Shown here: one piece after another, positions 18,399-29,100 of the stretch
Numbering within the stretch: position 1 is the stretch's first letter
Layout of the letters: the number at the start of each line of letters is the position of its first letter
From: Paludibacter sp.
GTDB lineage: Bacteria; Bacteroidota; Bacteroidia; Bacteroidales; Paludibacteraceae
DNA: 64,000 nucleotides
Assembly (NCBI GenBank): GCA_028690665.1
Contig: JAQVAV010000001.1
Span: 124,001-188,000 of the forward strand
Direction: 5' to 3'
The notes under the pieces: generated by a model
What the model was told of the DNA's origin: nothing
The model's database searches: none
What the model saw: the letters and a program-made list of their open reading frames with translations, nothing else
Translations under genes and position numbers: made by a program

Positions 18399-19439
18399 TT
18401 ATCTTTTGATCCAATTTTTCCCTTTTTGGATCCACACTGCTTTCGACTCCGAGTCGGCATCTGTTTTATTTGTTGTTGACTTATTTTCGACAGAGAAACC
18501 ATTTTGAGCCAAAACTGCTTCATCCGGTTTAAAGCTTAAAGCCTTATTGGGCAAAAGCTGAATGTCGTTCTTCTCTATAGTGTAAATGGTAATATTGGCC
18601 GTAAGCCCCGGTTTCAGCTTCAAATCCGGATTGGGAGCATTGACAATAACTTCATAGGTAACTACATTTGAAGTTGTAGTAGGATTTAAACGAACCTGAG
18701 TAATTGTAGTACCTTCAAAAACATCTGAAGGATAAGCATCAACCGTAAAAGAAACGCGTTGTCCATCCTCAACCGAACCTATATCAGCTTCGTCAACATT
18801 AGCCACTACCTGCATTTTGGTCAGGTCACGGGCAATTACAAACATAGTCGGAGTACTAAAACTGGCTGCTACTGTCTGTCCTTCTTCCACTTCACGCAAA
18901 AGAACAACTCCATCTATCGGAGAATATATGGTAGCGTAACCAAGATTAGTTTTGGCCTTATCCAAACTTGAAAGATTTTGTTTGTATGCTGACTCAGCTG
19001 TTTCGTAAGTGTATTTTGCTGTTTCGTAATCGGTATCACTAATCAGTTGTTTCTCGTGTAAGTCTTTTGAACGTTCAAAATTCTTTTTCTGATAATCGTA
19101 TTGCACTTTCGACGACTGAACAGCAAGCAACTGAGTGTTGTATTCGGTCTGTAAATTAGTTTTATCAATTTCGGCGAGCACCTGCCCAGCTTTGACTACA
19201 GAGTTGTAATCCACGAATATTTTAGCAATTTTACCGGATACCTGTGTTCCGACTTCAACCTCCGTAATTGGTTCAATAGTTCCGGTGGCTGTAACATTTG
19301 TACTGATGTTAGCTATTTTCAGCATAGTTGTATCCAATTTCAAATTACTTTCGGGCGTACCTTTCAGCAAGAAATAAGCTACAAATGCAACTACAACAAC
19401 GGCTGCTGCAACAATAATTATGATTTTTTTCTTTTTCAT
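18399..19439 (-). CDS. Periplasmic adaptor (membrane fusion protein, MacA/HlyD type), shortened C-terminus
   Basis: An efflux adaptor that bridges an inner-membrane pump and a TolC channel. Residues 1-27 form a signal anchor (K-K-K-K-I-I-I-I-V then alternating Ala/Val). The lipoyl-like half V-G-T-Q-V-S-G-K-I is near residue 65, a coiled-coil hairpin spans about 95-165, the second lipoyl half reads I-Y-S-P-I-D-G-V-V, and a beta-barrel domain follows to about 285. Family members usually carry a further 50-60 residue membrane-proximal domain after V-W-x-x-x-x-G-K; here the protein stops 12 residues after that point (W-I-K-R-stop). No pump gene follows: the next genes downstream are tRNAs on the opposite strand. 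It is likely impaired or dependent on a pump encoded elsewhere. Confidence 0.85.
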   Translation of the reverse strand: MKKKKIIIIVAAAVVVVAFVAYFLLKGTPESNLKLDTTMLKIANISTNVTATGTIEPITEVEVGTQVSGKIAKIFVDYNSVVKAGQVLAEIDKTNLQTEYNTQLLAVQSSKVQYDYQKKNFERSKDLHEKQLISDTDYETAKYTYETAESAYKQNLSSLDKAKTNLGYATIYSPIDGVVLLREVEEGQTVAASFSTPTMFVIARDLTKMQVVANVDEADIGSVEDGQRVSFTVDAYPSDVFEGTTITQVRLNPTTTSNVVTYEVIVNAPNPDLKLKPGLTANITIYTIEKNDIQLLPNKALSFKPDEAVLAQNGFSVENKSTTNKTDADSESKAVWIQKGKNWIKR

Positions 19440-19474
19440 TTCTTTGATATTTACTGTTTTTTATTTTCGCTAAT

Positions 19475-20776
19475 TTATTTCCACGGGTATATATCCTGAT
19501 ATAAATTCAGGATCTGGATATCCATAATACTAAGATATTTAGCCTGCATCATACTTTGACGGGCTGATAGCAGATTGTTTTTCCCGGTAAGCAATTCCAG
19601 CGTATTTTTCATTCCCAGAGTATATTGCTGTTCGATGAGGTTATAACTGGTTTCAAGAGCTTTTACTTTTTCCGAAGCCGCAACATACTGACTTTGTGCA
19701 GAAAGAGCATCCTGATAAACCGACTCAATTTCTTTCAACAAACTTTTCTCCGTATCAAGAGTCTCTAACTTTACCGTTTTTTCATTCAACCGGGCTTTCT
19801 CCAGATTCGACTTGTTTTCGCGGTTGCTAAAAATGGGGATATTAACCGAAACTCCTACCCCTGCGTAAAGAGCATCGTTCAGCTGAGTTCCGATATTGTA
19901 ATCGGAATTTGTTGTATGTCCGGTTGACACACTTCCACTCAGACTAACTGTGGGTAAAAAAGCCGCCTTTGCTTTCGCTGTTTCAAGTTCTGAAACTTTC
20001 TGATCAACTTTCGTAGATTTTATCTGGGGTATTACATTCAATGCGGTTTCGTAAATAGTTTGCAGAGAACCGACTGGTTTCAAAATATTAATATTAGTCA
20101 GAGCCGGAATCTCAACGTTAATCGTATCTTCGGGATTCAGTTCCAGTAACTGCCTCATTTCGAGTTGAGCTGTACTGAGGGTATTTTGCGCCACAATCAA
20201 CTGATATTTATCCGAACTCAGCTGAGATTCCAACTGGGCAAGATCTGCACTTGAAATACTCCCTGCCCGCAAAAGTTTCTTTCCCCTGTCTAATTGATAT
20301 TGAGATGTTTTTACGGTTTCATCATACACCTTCACCGCTTCATCGGCATAGAGTATTTGGGCATAAATTTGAAGAATAGACATCTGAATGCTTTTTTCAG
20401 ACTCAAGAATGCTGTACTGACCAACCTCTTCCTGTAACTTTTGCTGTTGAATGGATTTCAGATTCTGACCTCCATTAAACAATGTCATGGAACTATTGAT
20501 ACCATAGCTTCCACTATAAGTTCCAACTGAACCGGAGGGGCTATAACCCGCATTTTGATTGACACTGGCAGAAAGGGTTGGCAGAAGCTGAGCTTTGGCT
20601 TGCAATGTGCTTACCTGGTTGCCCTCCAAACTGATTTTTGCTTTCTGAATCTGTATGTTGTTGTTCAGAGCATAATCAATGCAAGCAGACAAATTCCATT
20701 TTTTAGGTTTATCTTGTGCTTGTAGGGTTATCGTTAGCAGGATAACCGGAATCCATAATATTCTTTTTACTCTCAT
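19475..20776 (-). CDS. TolC-family outer-membrane efflux protein
   Basis: The outer-membrane channel of a tripartite exporter. ATG 20776 gives a clean signal peptide (M-R-V-K-R-I-L-W ... L-Q-A-Q), while the longer frame to 20815 adds a polar stretch with no signal, so 20776 is preferred. The mature 410 residues hold two OEP repeats with long heptad helices and S-A-C-I-D-Y-A-L-x-x-N-I at the front, as in TolC homologues. It is the first gene of the operon with the adaptor, 35 bp downstream. Confidence 0.9.
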   Translation of the reverse strand: MRVKRILWIPVILLTITLQAQDKPKKWNLSACIDYALNNNIQIQKAKISLEGNQVSTLQAKAQLLPTLSASVNQNAGYSPSGSVGTYSGSYGINSSMTLFNGGQNLKSIQQQKLQEEVGQYSILESEKSIQMSILQIYAQILYADEAVKVYDETVKTSQYQLDRGKKLLRAGSISSADLAQLESQLSSDKYQLIVAQNTLSTAQLEMRQLLELNPEDTINVEIPALTNINILKPVGSLQTIYETALNVIPQIKSTKVDQKVSELETAKAKAAFLPTVSLSGSVSTGHTTNSDYNIGTQLNDALYAGVGVSVNIPIFSNRENKSNLEKARLNEKTVKLETLDTEKSLLKEIESVYQDALSAQSQYVAASEKVKALETSYNLIEQQYTLGMKNTLELLTGKNNLLSARQSMMQAKYLSIMDIQILNLYQDIYPWK

Positions 20777-20800
20777 TTTGTTTTCATTAAAATTTGAAAC

Positions 20801-20868
20801 CAAAAGTAAGAACACACAATTCTCCTCACAAAAAGATTAGACGAAAGTTCTGTTTTATTCGACGAAAG
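20801..20868 (-). promoter_or_regulatory. Promoter and direct-repeat operator of the TolC-adaptor operon
   Basis: Read on the minus strand, TTTG (20829-20832), a 20-bp spacer and TACTTTTG (20801-20808) form a perfect Bacteroidota promoter. Just upstream is an exact direct repeat, CTTTCGTC, at 20840-20847 and 20861-20868, spaced 21 bp (two helical turns). This is the pattern of a dimeric or two-headed AraC-type activator site. No regulator gene is adjacent. Confidence 0.6.
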
Positions 20869-21007
20869 GTACCTGTTATTCAAATCACAGAAAACCATCA
20901 AGCAGAAATGTAAACAACACAAAAACATTAACTATTTAAAATTAGATTATAGTTATTTTATGTGAATTTTCGTAATAAAACCTTGTATTTAATCATTGAA
21001 TCTACAT

Positions 21008-21074
21008 TTGAAACAAACGAGTAAATTATTTGGACAAATAATGATATAAATTATTTTATAACTATTTTACTTTG
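21008..21074 (+). promoter_or_regulatory. Operator/promoter region of the first susC
   Basis: Two imperfect copies of TTGGAACAAAT lie 21 bp apart: TTGAAACAAAC at 21008-21018 and TTTGGACAAAT at 21029-21039, each matching 9 of 11. The -7-like box TTACTTTG (21067-21074) starts 33 bp after the second ACA, and there is no -33 TTTG at the normal distance. The second copy also lies within a palindrome, ATTATTTG-GA-CAAATAAT (21025-21042). The rest of the 335-bp gap from 20777 holds the divergent TolC promoter. Confidence 0.5.
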
Positions 21075-21111
21075 CATAATGAAAAACAACCGGAAAATTT
21101 AATATATACGT

Positions 21112-24100
21112 ATGATTCTAAAAAAAATTGAATTTCAAGTAAAGCAACTATGCCGGATATGTTTGCTAGTCGGATTTACCTTATATATTCCGGCAAAAGC
21201 AACAGCTCAACTAAAAAATGTAAGCGGTGTGGTTGTAGATGAAACAGGAGAGAGTTTAATAGGTGCCACATTACAGGAGATTGGAACAAATAACTCTACC
21301 GTAACCAACATTGATGGGGCATTTATATTGAAGCTTTCATCTCTCAATCCTGTTTTAGAGATTAGGTATGTTGGATATAAAACAGTACATTATTCTGTAC
21401 AAAGTCCCCGAGTAAAAATCACAATGCAAGTATCGTCTGTATCACTTGAACCTGTTGTAGTAGTTGCGTATGGTACTCAAAAAAAAATTACAGTAACAGG
21501 AGCTATCTCTTCAATTGGTACCGAAGATATCAAAAAAAGTTCTGCGCCAAATATAACAGCAGCAATTGAAGGAAAACTTCCTGGTCTGTCAACAATACAA
21601 ACCAATGGAGCTCCGGGAAAAGATGATGTAACCTTGTTTTTACGTGGAGCAGCCACTTCCAATGACCAAAGTCCATTAATTCTTGTGGATGGTATTCCGC
21701 GGGAGAGTATCCGCGAAATTGATGCTAATGAAGTAGAAACCATAACCGTATTAAAAGATGCAAGTTCTACTGCTGTATTTGGAGTACGGGGAGCCAATGG
21801 AGTAATACTGATAACAACCCGAAGAGGGAAAAAAGGAAAAGTAACAGTTTCTCCTTCGGTATCTTATAGCGTGCAGTCGTTCTCAAGAAATTCTACACGC
21901 CGTAATTCGTGGGAATATGCAAGACTGCTGAACGAGGCTCGTGAAAATGAAGGAGCAGCTGCAGCATTCTCCGATGCAGAAATTGCAAAATTTGATAGTT
22001 GGCGTGACGGTTCGGGGCCTTCCAATGCAAGTGACCGGTATTGGTATCCAAACATCGATTGGCAAAGCATTTATTTTAAAAATTACGCACCCATGGTAAG
22101 GGCTAATGTCGACATTTCGGGTGGTTCTGAAAAATTACAATACTTTATAAATTCAGGTTATATATATCAGGGAGGTATGTATAATACAGAATCGGAATCT
22201 TTGCTCGGGTACGATCCTCAGGCAAAGATGAACCGGTATAATTTCCGTTCCAATATTGACTACTCATTCAATAAAAGAATAAAAGCATCATTCGACTTGT
22301 CAAGTTTTATTGAAAAAGTAAACGGGACAAATGGTATTGAAAGTGCCTTGTGGGCCGATGCCATTACAGCACGTTCCACATCGCCTGGTCCACTTACGGT
22401 AGCCGGATTCAATGTGCGTGAAAGTGGAACCGATTCAGAAGGAAACGTTCTGGTTCATGCAGTCAGAGCAGGTCAGGTTGTTCAGGATCCGACACAAACA
22501 GTACAATCGGGATATGGAAATATGAACCGTAGCGGATATAAACTTGAAACTCGTTCCGGGGTGAATGCCATTAGTACTTTGAATGTAGATCTTGGTTTTC
22601 TTACACAAGGTTTAAGTGCAAAAGGCTTAGTATCATTCGAGTCAAGAGGTAATGATGTTATTTATGCATTAAAAGGATTTGTTACTTATAAATTCGATCG
22701 TAATCCATCTGGTTTGGATGAGCCGGTATATACTTTTGACGGCGATAACGAAGAAGATGACCAATTGAGTTTGGGACGCACTTCAAGCAGCAGTTGGTTT
22801 CTGAATATGCAGGCGCAGTTAAACTACAACCGGACATTTGGAGAGAAACATGCTGTGACTGCAATGGCACTTTTTCAACGTGATATTCGTGAAACCAGCA
22901 GCGGGGATATTCCATATAATATGGTAGGCTTGTCTGTTCGCGGCACTTATGCTTACGACAACCGTTATCTTGGTGAAGTAAACATTGGCTATAACGGAAC
23001 AGAGCAATTTGCTCCGTCTCACAGGTTTGGCTTTTTTCCGGCATTTTCATTGGGCTGGGTTGTATCGAACGAGTCGTTTATGAAAGACTTGACTGACGAT
23101 GGAATACTCTCGAAATTGAAATTAAGAGCTTCTATCGGTAAGGTAGGGAATGATCGTCTTGGTTCAACTCGTTTTTTGTATTTAGATAATATCAGTTACC
23201 ATATTGATGTAAATCATATCCCATCGCTTGGAAATGGAGGAAAAATATCTGAAGTAATGTTAGGAAATAGCGACATACATTGGGAAACAGCCTGGAAGCA
23301 GAACTATGCAATAGACTTTTCACCAATAAAAGACTTGGATTTATCGTTCGATTACTTTATTGAAGACCGAACCGATATTCTTATAACAAGAAACACGGTA
23401 CCTGTTTTATCCGGCTTAACCGGAAGCCAGTTGTCGAGGGTCAACATGGGAGAAATAATAAATAAGGGTTACGAAATTTCACTCGCGTATAAAAAATTTC
23501 TTACAAAGAATATAGGTATCAATGTTTCAGGGAACTTTTCTTATACAAGAAATAAAGTAATTTCAACTGATGAAGCCAAGTTGTCGGAAGATTATACTTA
23601 CAGATATCGTGAGACCGGATATTCCTTAGGACAAAATTGGGGATATGTGATAGACTATTCTAATGGTAACGGATTTTTCAACTCGAAAGAAGATATAGAA
23701 AACAGCGGGTTAACTTATGAAACAGGCGGAGGTACCCCGCTTCCGGGCGATTTTATTTATAAGGATCTCAACGGAGATCATATTATCAATGAAAAAGATA
23801 TGGCTCCGATAAAATACTCCTCCTTAGTACCACGCATTAATTACGGATTGAGCTTGGGGGGATCTTTCTATGGAGCAGACGTCACTGTAATGTTTCAAGG
23901 GGTAGGACAATACTCCAAATATTATTCAGGATGGGGCGTATTCGAAGAAATGGGTTCAAAATACTACTTAGATATTTGCGACAACCGTTGGACTGCAGAA
24001 CGATACGCCAATGGAGAAAAAATCACACATCCCCGTTTGGCTAACTCTGGTTCCACAAGCCACATAGAAAACAGCTATTATATAATGGATGCATCATATA

Positions 24101-24309
24101 TAAGATTAAAAAGGGCTGAGATTGGGTATACGTTCCCAGCTAAAATTATAAAGAAGATGAAAGTAAGTAATATGCGTGTCAGTATTTCCGGAGACAATAT
24201 TTACACATGGACAAAATTACTTACAAAAGCTTTTGATCCTGAACAATCTTCTGTTCTGAATTACCCGCTTATGCGAACTTTTAGTTGTGGACTAAATTTC
24301 AATTTTTAA
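21112..24309 (+). CDS. SusC-like TonB-dependent transporter (first pair)
   Basis: The outer-membrane barrel that imports oligosaccharides with its SusD partner. Order: signal peptide to about residue 33 (ends A-T-A-Q); CarboxypepD_reg-like domain about 36-110 (V-S-G-V-V-V-D-E-T-G-E-S-L-I-G-A-T); SusC signature and plug about 115-240 (V-V-V-A-Y-G-T-Q, L-V-D-G-I-P, A-V-F-G-V-R-G-A-N-G-V-I-L-I-T-T); a long beta-barrel; and a final aromatic strand, L-N-F-N-F. The length of 1065 residues is normal. It is the first gene of a four-gene block C-D-C-D, followed 12 bp later by its SusD. Confidence 0.97.
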   Translation: MILKKIEFQVKQLCRICLLVGFTLYIPAKATAQLKNVSGVVVDETGESLIGATLQEIGTNNSTVTNIDGAFILKLSSLNPVLEIRYVGYKTVHYSVQSPRVKITMQVSSVSLEPVVVVAYGTQKKITVTGAISSIGTEDIKKSSAPNITAAIEGKLPGLSTIQTNGAPGKDDVTLFLRGAATSNDQSPLILVDGIPRESIREIDANEVETITVLKDASSTAVFGVRGANGVILITTRRGKKGKVTVSPSVSYSVQSFSRNSTRRNSWEYARLLNEARENEGAAAAFSDAEIAKFDSWRDGSGPSNASDRYWYPNIDWQSIYFKNYAPMVRANVDISGGSEKLQYFINSGYIYQGGMYNTESESLLGYDPQAKMNRYNFRSNIDYSFNKRIKASFDLSSFIEKVNGTNGIESALWADAITARSTSPGPLTVAGFNVRESGTDSEGNVLVHAVRAGQVVQDPTQTVQSGYGNMNRSGYKLETRSGVNAISTLNVDLGFLTQGLSAKGLVSFESRGNDVIYALKGFVTYKFDRNPSGLDEPVYTFDGDNEEDDQLSLGRTSSSSWFLNMQAQLNYNRTFGEKHAVTAMALFQRDIRETSSGDIPYNMVGLSVRGTYAYDNRYLGEVNIGYNGTEQFAPSHRFGFFPAFSLGWVVSNESFMKDLTDDGILSKLKLRASIGKVGNDRLGSTRFLYLDNISYHIDVNHIPSLGNGGKISEVMLGNSDIHWETAWKQNYAIDFSPIKDLDLSFDYFIEDRTDILITRNTVPVLSGLTGSQLSRVNMGEIINKGYEISLAYKKFLTKNIGINVSGNFSYTRNKVISTDEAKLSEDYTYRYRETGYSLGQNWGYVIDYSNGNGFFNSKEDIENSGLTYETGGGTPLPGDFIYKDLNGDHIINEKDMAPIKYSSLVPRINYGLSLGGSFYGADVTVMFQGVGQYSKYYSGWGVFEEMGSKYYLDICDNRWTAERYANGEKITHPRLANSGSTSHIENSYYIMDASYIRLKRAEIGYTFPAKIIKKMKVSNMRVSISGDNIYTWTKLLTKAFDPEQSSVLNYPLMRTFSCGLNFNF

Positions 24310-24321
24310 ATATTTAAATAC

Positions 24322-26124
24322 ATGAAAAATACATTATTATATACATTGATATCCATTTCAGTCCTGTTGTCGTTGAATTCTTGCAGTAGCGAGATGGATA
24401 TTACTCCTGATGGGCGTTTGACGATGGACGAAGTATTTTCGAATCCGGAATACGTTCCCGCCTATTTCAGTAGTGCATTTGATTGCATACCGTTTAAAAT
24501 GTCATGGTATTTTTGGTTTGATAATCTTCCATCAGCCCTGAGCGATGAATCATGGTCGTGCGATGATGTTGAAGGGACAGGAGCTGTCAATGCGTACAAG
24601 GGACAGGGTAGTGCGAGTGAGAATATATTTGAAACCAATTATAATGATAATTTTGATTCTCAGTACTGGACTAAATATTGGAAATCGATACGAATAATAA
24701 ATGTTTTTCTCCAGCACATACCAACAGCAGCGGTTGACGATGAGGAAGATCGGGTAAGGTGGACTGCCGAGGCTCATGTGTTGCGAGCTTATTATTATTT
24801 ACAGTTGGTAAAATGGTATGGCGCTGTTCCTATTATAACAGAGCCATTGGCCGACGATTTTGACTATTCGACTATGAAAAAGAATACGGCCGTGGAATGC
24901 TTAAAATTCATTGTTGAAGATTGTGAAGTGGGTATGAAATGTGATGAACTGCCCTGGAGGATTGTGAATAGCAGTGAGTTCAGGAGATTGTCCCGTGGAA
25001 TCGCCGCAGCAATACGTTCACAAGCTGCTCTATATGCCGCAAGTCCGCTATATAATGGAGGTGAAGACCTCTGGGAGTATGCTTATGAAAAGAATAAAGA
25101 TTCTTTCGAAAAATTGAAAGAAAACGGCTATGAGCTTTACACTGCAATGCAAACAAGTAATTATTCCTGTGCTTACGGTGAGTATTTTGCCCAAAATGCC
25201 AGTGGAGGAGCAAATCCCGTTGATCGTGAAACAATTTGGGGAAACATTAAGGATAACCATCCAATGTGGTGGGTATGGGGTATGCCTATACAGAGTAATT
25301 ACAGGGCAGGTGATGTTCCTACGCAGGAATTGGTTGATGCCTACGATATGGTAGCTACAGGAAAGCCGGTTTTAAAACTATCACAACCCTATCTTGATGA
25401 AACTCATTTGGATCCGAATTATACTGAAAATTCGGGATATAATCCCAATCGTCCTTACGAAGGAAGAGATCCTCGCTTTTATGCAACTGTAATCTATCAC
25501 GGAGCAAGTATATATGTTGGCAATACCAAATCTACGGTTCAAACATTTTCTGGAGGTAACTGTGAACTTCGCGATGATGACCGCAGATATACACGTACCG
25601 GTTATTATATGAATAAATACCGTAACTGGAATGCTTATTCAGGCTCGCCCGGAGAAGATGGCAAATGGAAATTTTTTCGTTTAGGAGAGGTGTATTTAAA
25701 TTTAGCCGAAGCTGCTGTCGAAGCCGGACATATCGATGAGGGATTGGAATTAGTCAATGAAATCAGGCATCGTGCAGGATTTGATCCAGCTGTAGATGTA
25801 AGCGCAACGACTAAAGATGAGGCACGCCTTATAGTGCACCATGAACGTCAGGTTGAGTTCGCATTTGAAGAACATCGTTTTTTTGATGTGAGAAGATGGA
25901 CAAAGAACGATGTAGATTTGGAAAATGAAAAATTCTGTACCGGTATGAAGGCTATACGTTCAGGTCTTAAAGTGAAATATGAACGTTTTATTGTTGGTTC
26001 TGATGGAACTACTCCGAGTAAATTGTCCTATAAAGCAAAATGGCATTTTTTGCCTATTCCTCTTGATGAAGCATCTTCACTTGAAAACTTAACGGGAATA
26101 AACTGGCAAAATTATGGTTGGTAA
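24322..26124 (+). CDS. SusD-like glycan-binding lipoprotein (first pair)
   Basis: The surface lipoprotein that lids the SusC barrel and binds glycan. The lipobox ends L-N-S-C with Cys21 as acylation site. The SusD/RagB N-terminal motif W-T-A-E-A-H-V-L-R-A-Y-Y-Y is present near residue 152, with the C-terminal family features R-L-G-E-V-Y-L-N-L-A-E-A and R-x-V-E-F-A-F-E-E-H-R-F-F-D-V-R-R-W. The length of 600 residues is typical. It may overlap the next susC by 11 bp if that gene starts at its first ATG. Confidence 0.96.
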   Translation: MKNTLLYTLISISVLLSLNSCSSEMDITPDGRLTMDEVFSNPEYVPAYFSSAFDCIPFKMSWYFWFDNLPSALSDESWSCDDVEGTGAVNAYKGQGSASENIFETNYNDNFDSQYWTKYWKSIRIINVFLQHIPTAAVDDEEDRVRWTAEAHVLRAYYYLQLVKWYGAVPIITEPLADDFDYSTMKKNTAVECLKFIVEDCEVGMKCDELPWRIVNSSEFRRLSRGIAAAIRSQAALYAASPLYNGGEDLWEYAYEKNKDSFEKLKENGYELYTAMQTSNYSCAYGEYFAQNASGGANPVDRETIWGNIKDNHPMWWVWGMPIQSNYRAGDVPTQELVDAYDMVATGKPVLKLSQPYLDETHLDPNYTENSGYNPNRPYEGRDPRFYATVIYHGASIYVGNTKSTVQTFSGGNCELRDDDRRYTRTGYYMNKYRNWNAYSGSPGEDGKWKFFRLGEVYLNLAEAAVEAGHIDEGLELVNEIRHRAGFDPAVDVSATTKDEARLIVHHERQVEFAFEEHRFFDVRRWTKNDVDLENEKFCTGMKAIRSGLKVKYERFIVGSDGTTPSKLSYKAKWHFLPIPLDEASSLENLTGINWQNYGW

Positions 26125-26143
26125 CGGGTCTAAAAAAATGGTT

Positions 26144-29100
26144 ATGAAAAAAATAAGAAAAATAATAATTGTAGTTGCGGCTTGTTTTTTAATTTGTACA
26201 AATGAGGTCGTTGCTCAAACAATTCAATATACAGGCGTTGTTCGCAATAATGAAGGAACACCTCTCTATGGAGCTACTATAAAAATACAGAATTCTCATG
26301 AATATGCGACTACCGATTCCGAAGGGCGGTTCTACATAAACACAGATAAAGTTACCGGCAACATCATTTGTAGCTATATTGGCTATAAGAATAAAATTGT
26401 TCCGTTGAAAGCCGACTCAGACATGACAGTCAGACTTATACCTGATATTTCCTGTAGCGATGAGCTTATGAATGTCTCATTGGATCGTAAGGAATCGCGT
26501 ATTTCTTATACAGGGGCAATAAGTACTGTTAAAAGTGAAGAAATAAAAACATGGCAGTCATCAGGCCTCGTGGAAACTCTTAAAGGAAAACTTGCAGGAT
26601 ATGACAACGGACATATTCGGGGATTGAATTCAATGAATGGAGAAGCTATTTTAATTGTCCTCGACGGAGTGCCAGCCCCTTCTTTGGATTTAAGTTCTAT
26701 TGACCCTGATATCGTCGAATCTGTCAGTATTCTAAAAGATGCAGCAGCAAAAGCTTTATATGGCCCTCTTGGAGCACAAGGTGTAATTTTAGTTACAACT
26801 AAGAAAGGTGTGTCAGGGAAGACTAAGGTCAATGTAAATGCTAATTTTGCATTGCAATCACCTACTGTTATGGCAGATATGCTTAATTCTTATGATTATG
26901 CCGTTTTACGAAACAATGCATTAACTAACGATGGACTTCCCGCCGCTTTTTCCGATGATGAACTTCAAGCATTTGCCAATGGAATTGGAACAGATAATGA
27001 TTGGCGCAAGATGTTTCTGAAAAAAGTACGCAATTCTCAACGATATAACATTGGAATTAACGGAGGAAACGAAAAAGTTCGTTATTATGTAAATGCCGGA
27101 TATGCAAATTTGGATGGAACATACAACGTGGACTGGACTGAAAAATATAATCCGGAGGATTATACGAAGCATTTTACATTGGCATCCAACATTGATGTGG
27201 ATTTATTCAGTTTTATGTCGGCATTCTTGAATACAAATATGCGCTTATACCGCATTAACAATACAGCAGGAGGCGATATTCTGTATAAAATTTACAGCAC
27301 TCCCAATACAGTAGAAGGGCCTTTATCAGAAGATGGCAAGATAATAACCACGGAGAACTTTCCTAACCCGATATACGGTTCGATAAATTATAGCGGAGTA
27401 AACTTAAAAACTTCTACAGATGTAAACACCAAATTTGGAGTAAATCTGGATTTAGGATCTCTCACTAAAGGATTATCGATGAAAGGAATTCTCGGATATG
27501 AGACTTATTATATTGGTACCCGTATCGGTTCATATAATTACACCCGCTATGTAAGGGACGAAACTGGCGATTTAGTTCAATTAGGAACTAATGAAGAAAC
27601 AGCATTGAGTTGGTCGAAAGCCTCTTCAATGATATATTTTATGAATTTTCAGGGAATCATGGAATATAACCGTAATTTTGGAGCAAATTCGGTTGAAGCG
27701 TCATTGAATTACCTCGCTGAAGACAGATTAGGAAATAGCTATAGTTCAAGCTGGTTATTGCCATTTAAACGAATTCAACTTGGCGGACATGCAAAATACG
27801 GTTATGACAATCGTTATTTTCTTCAGTTCGATTTCACTCATGCCGGTTCCGAACAAATGATAAAGGGCAATCAGTTTCATTTTTCACCTACCATATCCGG
27901 AGCCTGGGTTGTTTCGAACGAAGATTTCATGAAAGATATGGATTTTATAGACTTATTAAAATTCAGAGGGTCATTCGGAGCTCTCGAATATGATAATTTA
28001 TGGAACTTCTCAAGTCGTTATTTGTACGCCAATGATGTCAGAGAGGCAGAGGGATCCGGATTGATAAACAGCATATTCACGTGTGCCCTTGTAACAGAAG
28101 GAAATTTAGGAAATTCGGAAATTGAATGGGAGAAATCATATCAGCAAAATTATGGTGTGGACTTAACTCTACTAAACGCAGTTAATCTGTCTGTCGATTA
28201 CTGGAGAACAAACCAGAGAGGAGTACTTTGCCAAAGTGAATTGACTCCCGAGTTAAGTGGTTTTTCTTCTTCTGCATTGCCGTATGAAAATGTTGGTAAA
28301 ATATTAAATCAGGGCATAGACATTGAAACAAGCTATAATAAAAATTTGAATAGTGGTCTTGGAATCACGGTATCCGGTGATTTTTCATGGAACAAAAACA
28401 AGATTATTGATGCAGATGATCTTAATTATTCCGATCTCGGGTATTATTATCCTTATCGTAAAACGGGATATAGTATCGGCCAGGTTTTCGGATATTTGAT
28501 AGATTACTCCAATGGTAATGGATATTTTAATAGTGGAGAGGAAATAACGGAAAGTGGTCTTACATACCAGGGCACAGCACCTCGTGTAGGTGATTTTATA
28601 TACAAAGATCTTAATAATGACGGTTTAATAGACGAACGTGATAAAGCGCCGCTTGATGGAGTGAAAACCATGCCTAATATAATGGCAGGTGCTTCGGTGA
28701 AATTGACGTACAAGAACTTCGACTTGTATGTTCAGTTACAGGGAGAAGCCGGACGCAATGCTGTTTACAGTGGTCTTGGAGTATATGAAAATATAGAGCA
28801 GGGTGTATATCTTGAGATGCACAAACATGCTTGGACTTCAGAACGTTATACTGCCGGTGAAGAAATAGATTATCCGGCTTTAACATCCACCACTTCATCG
28901 AGTTTGACAGCGAACAGTTTTTTTGTATCAAAGGCGGATTATTTGCGGCTTAAAAACGTTACTTTCGGATATTCTTTGCCTAAAAAAATCGTTGATAAAA
29001 TGAAGATAGACCAGTTTCGTTTCTATGTTACGGGACAAAATCTTCTAACAATGACTGACCTTAAATTTAAGGGATTTGATCCTGAATGTTCAAATATAAA

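Noticed and set aside
18131-18409. Open frames of 61 and 92 codons across the tRNA pair
   Set aside because: They run through tRNA-Gly, tRNA-Leu and the terminator and have no coding character.
21025-21042. Palindrome ATTATTTG-GA-CAAATAAT as the main operator of the first susC
   Set aside because: It is perfect but does not recur at the other promoters, while the overlapping direct repeat does; kept only as an alternative reading.
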